DNA of 64,000 nt, from positions 121,353 to 185,352 of the forward strand of contig JACCGJ010005545.1 in NCBI GenBank assembly GCA_013407085.1. The letters run 5' to 3'. Under the pieces are notes generated by a model that was not told the DNA's origin, ran no database searches, and was given only the letters and a program-made list of their open reading frames with translations. How positions within the stretch are numbered: the stretch's first letter is position 1; each line of letters begins with the position of its first letter. This DNA comes from Atriophallophorus winterbourni. Its lineage: Eukaryota > Platyhelminthes > Trematoda > Plagiorchiida > Microphallidae. Below are positions 10,590 to 21,719 of this stretch, piece by piece. A program made the position numbers and the translations under genes.

Positions 10590-12325
10590 CCGTGCAACCT
10601 ATGCAGGTCGCGCTGAGACTGGACCTTAACGTGGTGCGATGGTTTGTGTACCTTGATGACCCATTGAGCTATACTGGGTGGTGTCTTTTGGTGCCAGCAG
10701 AGCTACTCATACCAGGAAGGTCGATGGATAGAGGTAAGACAAACTCAGTCTCAACCCACTGCCTTGTTGTTCAGGCTTTTTAGCCAAAGGCTCCGGGTGG
10801 GGCCCCCTAAGCCAACCCTCTACTTCGGTCTGGGCAAACGGGTAGTATCACGCCCACAAGCAATTATGAAAATAAAGGTAAAATGACAGATCCCATGCTC
10901 CCACGCTCTTTGCTCTCTGCTCAAAATGCATGCAAACGTTTTACTAACTGTTTTCCGTTTTGTGGTTCTTTGGGTAGCCCTGACAGAAGTGCAGCTTGTT
11001 CATCGAGGTTTCCAAATTCAGCCACTTCGAATGACTCCAGAGCGTTCTTCCACCCGCGCGTACCATTCAAATTAGCGGCGTTTAATGTACGGACTTTAGC
11101 TAGCATCGGACAGCAGGCAGACTTGGCACGCACACTTGATAGCCTCGATGTCGATGTGTGCTGTTTGTCGGAAACACGCATGCATAACTCTAGCTCAGTT
11201 ACGTGATTGTCTAATCCTTCCAACTTACGCAAGTCACACTACCTACGTTTGTCCACTGATAACGGTGCCATGGTATCTGGTCAAGCTGGTGTCGGAATCG
11301 TCTTGAGTGAGCGAGCTGAGGTCGCACTGTTAGACTGGATCCCAGTCGACCGTCGCGTTTGTGCAGTAAGACTACAGGGTTCGTGCAAAAAAGCCGATTT
11401 CGCAATCAATCCCGCAACCTGTTTGTGGTTGCTGCCTATGCACCGACTAATTGTAGCTCTGAACTTGAGAAGGATGAGTTTTATGGAAGATTATAAGAAC
11501 TTATTAGACTTGCATCGAGGAGTGACATGGTTGTCTGGAGACATGAATGCACGCGTAGTCCGTCTATCTTTACACGAGCATTTCGTGGGTGGAAGGTTTG
11601 GTCTCAATTCAATTTAATGGTATAAAAAGCACATAGCTTTACAAAAACCACAGAATAATATGGGAATTACGAATAACATAGGTAGTACACACGGGCTTTG
11701 TTTGCTTTCTGATCAGTTCAGGAAACAGGTAAAAATCCTTAGGGCAGAAATTGTTTTCAACCGGTTGGATGGGGGTAAAGAAGTATAGTTTACTTCGATG
11801 CATGGGTTCAAAGCTTTTATGATGTCATCGTAATGACAACGGCGAAAGATTGCTTAGCTTGTGCTCATAGCACAGACTCTACCTAGCCAGCACTAACTTC
11901 CGTCATTCGAAGCGTCACTGCACCACCTGGAGATCTCCATCGAGGGCCTTGTTTAGGCAAATTGACCATATTGCTATCAGCTACTCGTGGCGAGGGAATG
12001 TGCAAGATTTCCATTCATACTGGGGCACCTGTCTAGAGTCTGATCATACGTTACTCTGTGCTAAGCTCTCCGTGCGTTTTGGTGGGAAACGTAGAAATGA
12101 TTGCTCGCATTCGGTGGCAGCATCGGACTGACAGAAATGGTGATGCTTGCTCACTTGCGATTGTTGGGACATGTTTTAAGAATGCCTACTCACCGTTTAC
12201 CGTACCGCGCTTTATTCGCAGAGCCTGGCAGAAGATGGGAGAAACGATCGGGTGGCGTGTTGGAATGAAGAAACTCACCGTAGCGCTAGGCTCAGTTGGG
12301 CGTAATCGTTTGCCTTGGTGAGGTC
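10590..12325 (+). mobile_element. RTE-1b, internally deleted: 5' UTR + endonuclease + RT tail
   Basis: The GC-richer 5' UTR (to ~10880) contains GGGTGGGGCCCCCTAAGCCA. The endonuclease follows: LAAFNVRTLASIG and DVCCLSETR (10883-11206), GQAGVGIVLSERAE and LSGDMNARV (11207-11617), then after an insertion QIDHIAISYSWRG and ESDHTLLCAKL (11949-12090). At about 12098 the sequence jumps straight to the RT C-terminus (ARIRWQHR), so nearly the whole RT is missing. Several stops and shifts. A minus-strand CR1-like 3' end interrupts the endonuclease at 11608-11828. The element resumes at 15888 after the RTE-1a insertion. Confidence 0.8.
11608..11828 (-). mobile_element. CR1-like 3' end (family X) inserted in RTE-1b endonuclease
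   Basis: About 220 bp matching 5490-5740 (shared AAGCACATAGCTTTACA-type block, AGGGCAGAAATTGTTT and TTCGATGCA). The endonuclease frame stops at RFGLN on the left and resumes with NGERLL on the right, so this is an insertion into the older element. No clear target duplication was seen. Confidence 0.65.
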
Positions 12326-15300
12326 CGAATCATCAAAGACAGCATTACACCGGTAGCACGTACCGAATGCTTAACTGCCATACAACCATGAAAAAGTAAA
12401 ATCCTAAAAGATGGGGAAGGGTGGGACTTAAATTGCTACGGCTTCTATAGAAGAGTAAGCACAAACAAACTGGGAAGAGGTGCCTACACCTCGAATGGAA
12501 CATGCATTCAAACAAGTTTCGGGAACGAGTAGAGCAACATCAGCACGGCAGCTTCCTTGCGGCTTTCACTGTCATGCATCATAACAAACTTTTCTCGTCA
12601 CTCCGCTTGACAACATACAAGTTTATGCAAACACTCCAAGAAGATGCTTAGTGCAAGACCGCCATTGAACACGGTTTCGGGACATATCCTGAAGCGTAAC
12701 TAACCATTGCGATATATGATCGCGGGGACACCAGCCTGGAAGACGCGCTGCGCCTACTTTGGAAAGGTTACTAGTAATGGTTTTTAACTGCCTGTTCCAT
12801 GTGACGGTTTGGTCACTACGAGATTTACGCCAATCGAGGTGTGGCATCGCAAAAAGAATCCGTTTCGGAATTCAGTGGTCCGGCATCCGCAAAATGTGAC
12901 CTAACCAGCGTAACTTATGCAGGTTGATCTGCTTCTCTATATAAACATTGCTACCGAACAACTTATTTCGGAGAGCATCGGTGCGCATACGATTGTAAGA
13001 GCTAACTCCTAGAATGCTGCGGAGACACCGGTTGTCGAATACTTGGAGACGCTGAATGTGTTCTTTACGTAAGGTCCAGGTTTCGCACCCATACAGTAAC
13101 ACAGCCCGAACTGTCGCTTTATAGACTCTACCCTTGAGTAGCAGAGACAGTCCTTTCTGACGCCAGAGGTGACCTAGGTTGCGAAATGCTACGGTCGCTT
13201 TAGAAATGCGTGCCGAGACCTCGTTATCTAACGATGCAGAATTATTGATACAACTACCGAGATACGTAAAACGATCCACAATTTCAAGCGCCTGATTGTC
13301 AAGTAATAAAGCGTTGTTCGATAAGTCGATGTCCTGCAGAAGAACACTGCATTTAGAGGGCGCAAAACGCATTCCAAATGCGGGCACAATACTAGATAGG
13401 TTGTTCAGTATCGCCTGTGCATCTGTGTATGAGTCGAACAGCAGAACTATGTCATCAGCATAATCCAAGTCGAGAAGCTTGACGCCTGGCATTATGTGAA
13501 CTCCGAAAGCTGGGGCACCTTCGTTGCATAATTCCATAATTGCATCAATTACAAAATTGAACAAAAACGGAGAAATCGGGCATCCTTGTCGGACGCTACT
13601 TGTGGTGTGGAATTTGGGTGAGAGTTCATTGTAAACCCTAACGCATCCGGATGTATGAGCATAAAGTGCGCGTAGTATGTTGACATACTTATGCGGAACG
13701 CCTTTGCACAGCAAGGTCTTAAACAGGACATTTCGATCGACTGAATCAAAGGCTCCTTTGAAGTCTAAAAAGATGGCTATTGTCGGCTGTCGATAGGTGT
13801 GCCGCAGTTCTAATATCCGTCGAAGAGTAAAAATGTGGTCGACACAGCCTCTGCCAGGCCGGAAGCCAGCTTGCTGCTCACTGATCTGTGATTCCCTATG
13901 CGATATTAATCTTCGAAGACATATGGACGCTAATAATCTCGTAATGATGGGAGTGAGACTTATCCCACGGTGATTAGAGCATGAGCTTCGCACACCTTTT
14001 TTAAATATAGGTATGATAAATGATTCGCCCCAACTCGGAGGGACGGATTCTGACATCCACACTTCACGGAGGAGATCTCCTAATGTGCTGATTAGGACTT
14101 GGCCACCTTCTTTGAACAAAACAGGCGGTAAGTCATCGGGGCCAGCAGCTTTGAATCGTTTCATGGATTCGATACATGCTTTAATTTCTAAATCATTAGG
14201 GGGATCTACGCTAACAGGCCAAGGATCACACTGCCTCAAGTGAGGGAATGATTCTGTTGCAGGCGACCAGCTGAATTGTTCTTCAAAATGTTCGGCCCAG
14301 CGTGACAGGCGGCGAGTCTTATTAGTGATAAGAGTACCGTCTAATTCCGCTATAGTCTCACTCACTCCTTGTTTCGTAGGCCCAGTCGATCGAATAAGTT
14401 GGAAGAGTTTTCGCACGTTACCCGCATTATTTGCTATTTCCATTTCTTCGACCTTATTTAGCCACCACTTTTCTCTGTCTAGTCTTAAGCTCCGTTTAAG
14501 TTCATTCCTCACGCGTCTACGCTCTGTATTGTGCCCAGGACCGTGTGGTATTTGGCATCGCTGGTGAAGAATTTCTATAAAGCGTTGTGAAATCCAGTGG
14601 GACTTTTGGGTTGATTGTGTAGTTTCACAGGCTGTTATTGCGGCGGCTCGAATAATCCCAGCTAGTTTGTCCCACCTTTCATCGGCAGTTGCACACGGAG
14701 CAACTGGGAGTGAGTTACTCAAGGTGGTCCTATAAATATCTTGAACTGCAGGCAGAGAGAATTTTTCGACCACAATGCGTTTCCCATTCGAAGACTTCGT
14801 ACCGGAAAATTTTAACGATAACCTAAATCGCACAAGAGCATTATCTGAATCTATGTAGGTATTCCAAAAGGAGCGGTAATCCTCAATGCAACCTCTCCAG
14901 CGAGCACTTATGGCGATATGGTCGATTTGGGCCGAAGGTTGGCTTCCATCCGGCGAGCGCCATGTGGCACATTGACATCTTTTATGGCGAAAGGAGGTGC
15001 TGCTAATGAATAATCGAGATTGTGCACAGAATTGTATAAACCGTTCACCGTTATATGTGCGCTGGCCTTCAAGACCAAACATGCCACCTAATTGTGATTC
15101 AGATGCATTTAAGCGACTCAGTCTGGTATTCATATCTCCCGCTAAGACAACGATATCTGAGCTTTTTGTACGTCGCAAACGAGCATAAAGATCGTCGTAG
15201 AAGGCGTTCTTCTCGTCGTCGGAATTGGTGTTAGTCGGAGCGTAAGTTGCTACAATAAACAAGCATCTCTGATTAGAAGATTTTGAGTTTGGTCTAATAT

Positions 15301-15887
15301 TAGTGGCGAGTCTAACTGCGCACATCCTGCTATTGCGAGGAATCCAATCGATTAGACAGGATTCGGCACGTGAATTCAGCACTATACCAACACCCGCCTG
15401 TCCTGAAATGGCAGCTACAGAATCACCAGAGCAGCGCAAAAAGTAGCGAGTTGAAAGATTTGGGGCAGTAAGTTCAGTAATTATAGACGGATCATATAAG
15501 CGCGTTTCCGATAAACAGCAAACATCAATAGATAGACTATCTAAGGTAAGAGCCAGTGCAGCTTGCTGGCCTATTTGTCTCAGAGTCCTAACATTCATGG
15601 CTCCGATGTGAGCAGAGGTCCGTGGTTTAAGAAAGTGATCTGTAGATTCGCGAACAGAAAATGTTCCAACATGTTCAGCGCGGTCTTTTCTAAAGCTGGG
15701 ATTGACAGACGGAGAGTTGTTAAGAGTGGATGGGGGAGGGGAAGGGTCGGAAACAGTTTGAAGAGTAGGGCCAGCAGTAGCTTGTTTTCGCTTACCCGCC
15801 CTGCTGTATGCAACAGGTAAGGCGACCCTGTTTATCGTGCGCGACGGCCGATGCACTATGGAGTTGGTTTTCGTAGTAATAGTCATG
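12326..15887 (-). mobile_element. RTE-1a LINE, nearly complete
   Basis: Non-LTR retrotransposon of RTE type: a single endonuclease-RT frame, a short 3' UTR (12326-12622) and a 3' end with TGATGATT on the minus strand, comparable to the TGATGATGTTGATGAAG tail of the related copy at 59195. It is inserted antisense into RTE-1b, whose 3' UTR resumes at 15888. The 5' end lies at or just before the start codon, so the 5' UTR is missing or very short. Confidence 0.85.
12623..15886 (-). CDS. RTE-1a endonuclease-reverse transcriptase, one stop
   Basis: Open for 1004 codons to a TGA at 12872-12874; the same frame then continues to 12623 (RILFAMPHLDWRKSRSD, LPGWCPRD, QWRSC), so one nonsense change (probably CGA to TGA in RMPDHRIPKR) separates it from ~1087 codons. 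Domains: APE endonuclease, residues ~90-360 (MNVRTL, CLSETR, LAGDMNTRLS, QIDHIAIS), and RT ~560-850 with FLDFKGAFDSVDR, SSVRQGCPISPFLFNF and YADD at 13451-13462. The endonuclease SDH motif reads SDNALV: the catalytic His is Asn. The function would be target-primed retrotransposition, but the stop and the His change argue that this copy is inactive. Start chosen as the first ATG, directly at the junction with RTE-1b. Confidence 0.9.
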
Positions 15888-16173
15888 GTTGGCTGGAAAC
15901 CTTACGCGATATATCTGCAAACCGAAGTAAGTGGCGCCAGTGTATTTTATTATGTGTCATAATTTTTATCCGATATTATTTTATATATAGAAAATAATAA
16001 AAAAACAAAAAATCGCATGCAGTGAAACTATAAAAACAAGCTGCTTTTGCGCATTTGCTTTTGCATATTACGCTTGCCTGCTTTCCCTTTTTCACGCGCT
16101 TGCTTATCTGCTTTTCCTGCTTCATATTGCTTGGCACTTTGTCCGGCTCCAGACTTGTGCTTCATGACGATGA
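15888..16173 (+). mobile_element. RTE-1b 3' UTR and (ATG)n tail
   Basis: Continues the RTE-1b copy interrupted at 12325. TTGGCTGGAAACCTTACG follows in the related copy at 53415 exactly what precedes 12325 here. It ends with CTCCAGACTTGTGCTTCATG and GATGATGATG. RTE-type elements typically end in such short-unit tails. Confidence 0.8.
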
Positions 16174-16246
16174 TGATGCAGATATTCCAAAAGAAGCGGC
16201 AGTCCGCAATTCAACCTCTCAAGCGAGCACTTATGGCGATATGGTC
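16174..16246 (-). mobile_element. RTE-1a copy, middle part
   Basis: Matches 14868-14919 and onward (ATATTCCAAAAGAAGCGG, GAGCACTTATGGCGATATGG) and is contiguous in the element with the end of the fragment at 10112. Its right end, CGATATGGTC (16237-16246), is duplicated at 20213-20222. Confidence 0.75.
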
Positions 16247-16359
16247 TTCTTCTTCGGAATCGAAAGCAGAAGGGATAAAATCCCGTTTAAGCTTCATCAC
16301 GGCAATACACATGGGTGACTTCTGCTGACAAGGCAAGTCATGAGAGTAGAAGAATACAA

Positions 16360-19059
16360 CTATATCACTCCGGGGATCAAGTCCATTCGTCTCAACAAAT
16401 GCTGATCCAACGCGCTTTTGAATTGCTGTTCTGATGGTAGAGACAGGAGCTTTTTCGGTAGAGAGTTCCAAGTGTTCACCACCCGCGTGGATATCGTGCT
16501 CGCATTACTCAGCTTTAGCCTTCTGGGCTTTTTCAACTCAAAGTCATGTCCACGAGTCCTCGACTCACCCACTAATCGGAAGTACCGGAGGAACTCGTCT
16601 CCATATTGACCGAGAAGAATACGGCGTGTTAGGAGCAGGTCAAATCTTTCCCTTCGAAGTTCTAGGGGGTAGAGTTTCACTAAGCTCCTTCTATCCTCGT
16701 ACGCGAGTTGGCGCATTCCACGAACCATCTTAGTGTCCCTCCTTTGTACCCTCTCCGAGGAGTAGCATTCGGCTTTACACTGAGGAAATGCAACAGGTAG
16801 CCCATATTCCAACAGAGGACGAACATACGCAGAGAAGTGTCTAGAACATTTGCGGGGTAATGGTCGCAAATGAACGCCGAATCGCCCAGAGCATCCTGGT
16901 AGCGCTGTCTATTCTCCGACAAGTGTCAGCTTTCGACTTCAAGGAATCCGTAACCAGAATCCCTAAGTCTTTTTCGACCGTCACCGCTCTAATAGGCTAA
17001 CCTCCAAAAAGGTACTCACCATCAGTGTCATCGGAGTATATGCGCATGACCACTGTCTTGTTCTCATTTATAGGCAGTGACCAGCGATGTACAGCTGACC
17101 AAGTCATCAACTGCTTGTTGCAGTTGCTTGTGGCCATCGCAGGAACTGACAGAGGCCCACAGTTTCAGGTCATCCCCAAATAAATGACAATCGATGGCTA
17201 CCGCATCCGGAATGTCATTCACGAAAATTTGAATAACAATGAGCCAAGGACAGATCTCTGCGGCACTCCGGAGCTTGCTATCATATCTGAAGACAAAACT
17301 CCATTCACCTCTAAACGGTTTGACCGCCCTGATCCACCTAAGTAGACAACCTTGAATACCCAAACCCTCCAGCTTGACGAGCAATCGGTGGGGCACGCGG
17401 TCGAACGCCTTACTGAATTCGGTAAAAATGACATCGACCGCTTGATCAGAATCAGTAAAAGCACACCAGCTTTCTCGCACCAGGAGCAGATTACATACGC
17501 ATGAGCGATTTTTGGTGAATCCATGTTGTGCACACCAACGCCCACACCACAAAAGAAAGTGCTCTATTTTCCTTTCGATCAACTTCTCTAAACTTTTACC
17601 TATCACAGAATTCAACGTGACCGGCCTGTAATTAGCGGGACTACTAGGGTCTCCATTCTTAAACCTGACCAGCGGAACGCACAACACATCTGATAGTGCT
17701 CGTAAAACCAACGGATGAATACCGTTTGGTCCTGGGGCGGATTGTGTGTCTAACTGTTCCAACAGGAGTCTAACCGTCTCTGCATCTACATCAACATCAG
17801 ACAGGACCTCACTGTTATTAGAAACAGAAGGGGATCACTGTCTTCGAGACAGTACACGGAGGCATATTGCTTAATCATGGCTTCAGCTTTCAAACCATCC
17901 TCAGTAATTTCTTCTCCATTCGTATCTATCAAATTATGAATATAGGGCGACGCCTTTGTGCGGCGACGAATGTATGCGAGTAGCCGTTTTGGTTCAAAAG
18001 TAGACTCGTCAACCAATCGCTGCTCGTACAACATACGTTTGCTGCGTTTTAATGCCGTGCAAAGTTTTCTAGCTTGCCGATAATTGTCATAGTCAGTGGC
18101 GTTTTTCCGGCTTACGAATATCGACCAGAGCTTTTGACGTTGCCGCAAAAGTTTCCGTAGCTCCTTGTCAAACTAAGGGGACCTTCAGCCTTACGACGAC
18201 GTCTGGACAACGGAACAGCCACCTCAATAACTGTCCAAATATTATTACGGATCACCAGCCAACAATCTTCAACATCAGTTGATCGAAAGACGAATCGAGA
18301 GATGAAGCAACTTCCCTTAACCTACCCAAGTTTGCCTTCCAAAAATTCCTTCTGGGAATTGGATCTGGTAGCCGGCCAGTGTTGCGTTTCCAAATAAAAC
18401 TTAAGGTGGCATGATCACTACAGCCTTATGGAGCTTCAGTCCGAAGCTGAGTAATATCGGACTGCGTTGGAGTGAATACCAAGTACAAAATGGACTCACA
18501 CCCAGTAGGGCTTACTCTGGTCGGATAGAAAACATGTTGCACGAAGCCCACATCAACCACAGCGTCCAATAAGTTCTGCTAGAATGACCACGAACCTTCC
18601 TCTAGCGAAGTCCAATCAATACTAGGAGCATTGAAATCGCCAATAATCAAGCAGTTTGAGGATCTACCATATTGACATATCTGTGATATCAGAGTATCTG
18701 CCTGAGTATTGGGAGAAGCTGTAGTCCTTATACGGCACCATAAAATCTCAGCCATACGGGCAGTCTGCTGGAAGCGAGCCAACACTGCGACGGAAATATG
18801 TTGTTGGAAATATAAGGCAACCCCACCACCGATTTTAGAGTCTGTTCGATCTGAGCGAGAGTCTATATCCAAGTAGGGCCAGCTCGGGATCATCCTGCTC
18901 GGGTGAGAGCCAGGTTTCCGTCACCGCAATGATCGCTGGAGGGTTCCGTCTAATCCGATCAAAGAGTTCATCCAGTTTGTTTCTCAAGCTCCTCACATTA
19001 AAATATATCACTTTCAAAGATCCAGATCCCTCAGAATGCCTATCGTCAGAGGTTGCCAA
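16360..19059 (-). pseudogene. CR1-A' ORF2: endonuclease-reverse transcriptase, broken
   Basis: Endonuclease at 19059-18580: VIYFNVRSLRNKLDEL, IAVTETWLS, LIIGDFNAPSIDW. Linker at 18148-17786: RQARKLCTALKRSKR. RT at 17762-17064: APGPNGIHPLVLRAL, NYRPVTLNSVIGKSLEKLI, FSKAFDRVPH, and FGDD (17168-17179) instead of FADD. C-terminal tail at 16869-16360 with ALEYGLP-type RPLLEYGLPVAF, RFDLLLTRRIL and NTWNSLPKK. At least five frameshifts. 18150-18580 is coding-derived but too decayed to read in one frame. Confidence 0.8.
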
Positions 19060-20106
19060 CGAACTTTTGGCCTCATCCTTACAACCCGAAAATCCACAAT
19101 GCGCAAGTTAGTTTCACCTGCAGCTCTGCGCTCGCTAATTTCCTGAGTAGCTTTTCGCATTTTCACACGATCTTCCTGAGAGAGATCACGTAGGAGTCGA
19201 AGTTCACTACCATTTAACCTGTAACCCCTCGTTAGCAGTAAGGTCACTTGCTCAGCGGAGTTTAACACAATCTTTAACGGTCTGAGGCGATCACCTGGCG
19301 CTGGCCTACGGCCTAGACTAAACGCTGTGCGTACCGTTACACCCTTTTCACCTTCGTCGAAAAGGGGGGCAAGAGCAGAATTTAAGAAATCCCGTTCCTG
19401 TTTAACCCTGTCTATCGCCAAAGCACCTGTTTGCTACGGCGCATTGTGAAGAATGATGCAGGAACTTCTACTCACATCAGTAATAAAGCTCTGGTCTTTA
19501 TTCTTGATTGTTTTATCTATCTGTGGTAGTTCCTGGACCTCTTTGGGCTTAAGAACTTTCGTTGCACCGGCAAAACTAAGTCCATCTATTGAACCGAGTA
19601 CAGGCGAGGAAGCAACCAGCGCAAAGGTGCGTACATCTTCAGATTGCACGCAAACTTTCTGTACACAAGATGTGTGGTGGTTATCCTCCTTTGAGGGTGA
19701 GCTCTATTTACAATTCCCCCATCAATACCTTCAGATGTCTTAGCAGAAGCCGTGTCAACTTGAAGCTGAGTACCTGTTAGCTTGAAACCAGTCGGTGGAA
19801 GGCATATTTTACATATCGTGCGAATGATATCGCATGAATTTTTCTGAAGCCAACGATACATCTCCGGCTTCATTCCACTACATCGAATACGTATCCACAT
19901 TGAACATATTTCACAATGAACAGCTTTAGCGTTATTGGCAACCTGTTTCGAACAAACCAGACAAGAAACCCCATAGTGAGCAGCGGAGCCCCCTGGTCCA
20001 CTACACCACCATTCTCTTGAGGCTTTCTTGCAGTCGGTGCTGCATGATCTCCTTCTGCAGATTTACGAGTCATAACCATGTTCAAATCCGTTGAAAATAG
20101 AATCAA
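19014..20106 (-). pseudogene. CR1-A' ORF1: PHD finger + RRM-like domain
   Basis: ORF1 product of CR1 elements is thought to bind nucleic acid. The N-terminal part (about 20060-19790) gives CLVCSKQ, HCEICSMWIRIRCSGMKPE and TICKIC, a Cys-rich PHD-type finger with the histidine of WIH replaced (WIRIRC). The C-terminal part (19421-19014) has RPLKIVLNSAEQVTLLL and LLRDLSQEDR, the pattern of the RRM-like ORF1 domain. Frameshifts lie between the two (about 19600 and 19430). The end of this frame overlaps the start of the endonuclease by about 45 bp. Confidence 0.75.
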
Positions 20107-20222
20107 AGTTCTTTTAATAATCTTGAAATAGCACGGATATCCATAACAATATCAAAATATCGTAAGAAGCAAACGTCCACGTTGACCTTGAAAATGCAAG
20201 TTATTCAGTTGTCGATATGGTC

Positions 20223-20384
20223 GATTTGGGCAGAAGGTGGGGTTCCATCCGGGCGCGCCATGTAACACATTGACATTTTATGGCTAAAGGAAGTGCTGCA
20301 TAATTGTACAAGGGATTGTACACAATGATATAAACTGTACACCCCTTATATGTGCGTTGGCCTCCAAGACCAAACATGCCGCCT
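20223..20384 (-). mobile_element. RTE-1a copy, right part (endonuclease)
   Basis: Matches 14920-15082 (GATTTGGGCAGAAGG, ACATTGACATTTTATGGC, GGCCTCCAAGACCAAACATG). It continues the copy interrupted by CR1-A' at 16246. Its far side is cut by the CR1-A end at 20385. Confidence 0.8.
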
Positions 20385-21719
20385 TTTTATTCTTCGTGAT
20401 AAACGACAGACGGTCAAGACCTTGTAAGCTGCATCTCTTTTCATCAGCAATTTAGTCCGCAAGAACCTCATTTGAAGAAATCCTGTAGTGTTGTATATCT
20501 TCGCCGTGATTACATGCACTACATTATCCACTAGTTGCTTTAATTGGTTTTCAGATCCTTCTGCAAAAACCTCTTTCAGAAGCGCATTTCACAGATTCTT
20601 GTTTAAGCGTAAATCCGCGTAGTGTCCTGCTCTTTTTGAAGCTTTAAGAATCATGCCACGAGTTTTTGAGGTCCGCCACGAGGAAAACTCGCGCAGCTCG
20701 TGCAACCATGATGCTCCCATTTAATCGACGAGTAAGCAGCACGTCGTAGCGCACATGCCGAATACTGATGGCATGAGGTTGAGGCGTTGAACTCTCTCCG
20801 CATTATGAATTGATTTCAATCATTATACTCTTTCTGTCGCCCGCCTTTGCACTTTTTCTCGCTGCTCACGTTCTACCTTGGTTTGTGAATTGGTTGCTTG
20901 CAAACTATGTTCAAAAACTTGTCTCACGTATGTGGAATAAAAATGCGAAATATTTGCGGAGTAATCGCTGAGAACAAACGACTAATAGCCCACCGTGCGT
21001 GATTTGCGGCAGCAGCTCTTTTGTTCGTAACCCCCTTGTATTTAAGCTACCGACCCAAAATTGTACCCAGGTCACGTTCATTATCAACACATTTCAGTTG
21101 ATGATCCCCAAGGAAGTACGCACCTTCAGGCGTGCTTGGCTCAAAAGCATCACTGTGCATTTCTGTCGGTTTACAGGAAGCTGCTATTTTACCGTCCAAT
21201 AAAGTAATTTGTCCAATTCGTCCAGGAAAACTTAACTGTCAGCAGAAGATCTTACTGTACCCCAAAATTTCAGGTCGGCAAAAAGTAGACAATTCAGATT
21301 TAACGAGTCGGGGAGGTCATTATCATATACTTTGAAAAGTAACTAGCCGAAAACCGATCCCTGCGAACCACAGAAGTTGGACGTGTAGTCTGCCATTTAA
21401 CTCCGTTAACCTCGACCTGTCTATAACGGTCAATAAGGAAGTCTTCAATCCAATTTAGAACAGGTCCTTTTATACTGCGAGCACGGTGCTTGAGCAATAG
21501 ACGTTGGAAGGAATTACTGAATTCAATGTAAGCAGTGACTACCGGGTGGCCCAGATCAAGTTCAGCACACCAGTGCTCGCGAGCAGTGATGAGATTGGAT
21601 GCGCATGATCGTCTTTGTGTAAAACCATACTGTGAAGATGTTAGCTGACTGGTTGTAAAGAGAAAATCTTTTATGTTTTTCCAGCAGTCGTTCCAGAGTT
21701 TTTCCAACTACCGAAATGA
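20385..21719 (-). mobile_element. CR1-A copy, 5' truncated
   Basis: 3' end near TTCTTCGTGATAAACGAC (20390). RT pieces on the minus strand: NVVHVITAKIYNTT (C-terminal tail), then, at 21707-21300, SSQYGFTQRRSCASNLITAR, EHWCAELDLGHPVVTAYI and NWIEDFLIDRYRQVEVNG. The same order is found at 36161-37562 and 46905-48600. Truncated within the RT finger region at the RTE-2 junction (~21720). Many stops. Confidence 0.75.

Larger units (their letters stand above)
16247..20212 (-). mobile_element. CR1-A' LINE, full length, with target duplication
   Basis: About 3.97 kb, antisense. The 3' end is (GAA)n (plus strand TTCTTCTTC at 16247) and the 5' end is near 20212. It is flanked by a 10-bp direct repeat CGATATGGTC (16237-16246 and 20213-20222) inside RTE-1a endonuclease sequence. 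It encodes ORF1 (PHD and RRM-like) and ORF2 (endonuclease and RT), both with several frameshifts and stops. 5' sequence CACGTTGACCTT is shared with the other CR1-A copy at 51270. Confidence 0.85.

Noticed and set aside
16047..16328. Overlapping 87-93 codon frames
   Set aside because: They lie in the RTE-1b 3' UTR and adjoining CR1-A' tail; noncoding.
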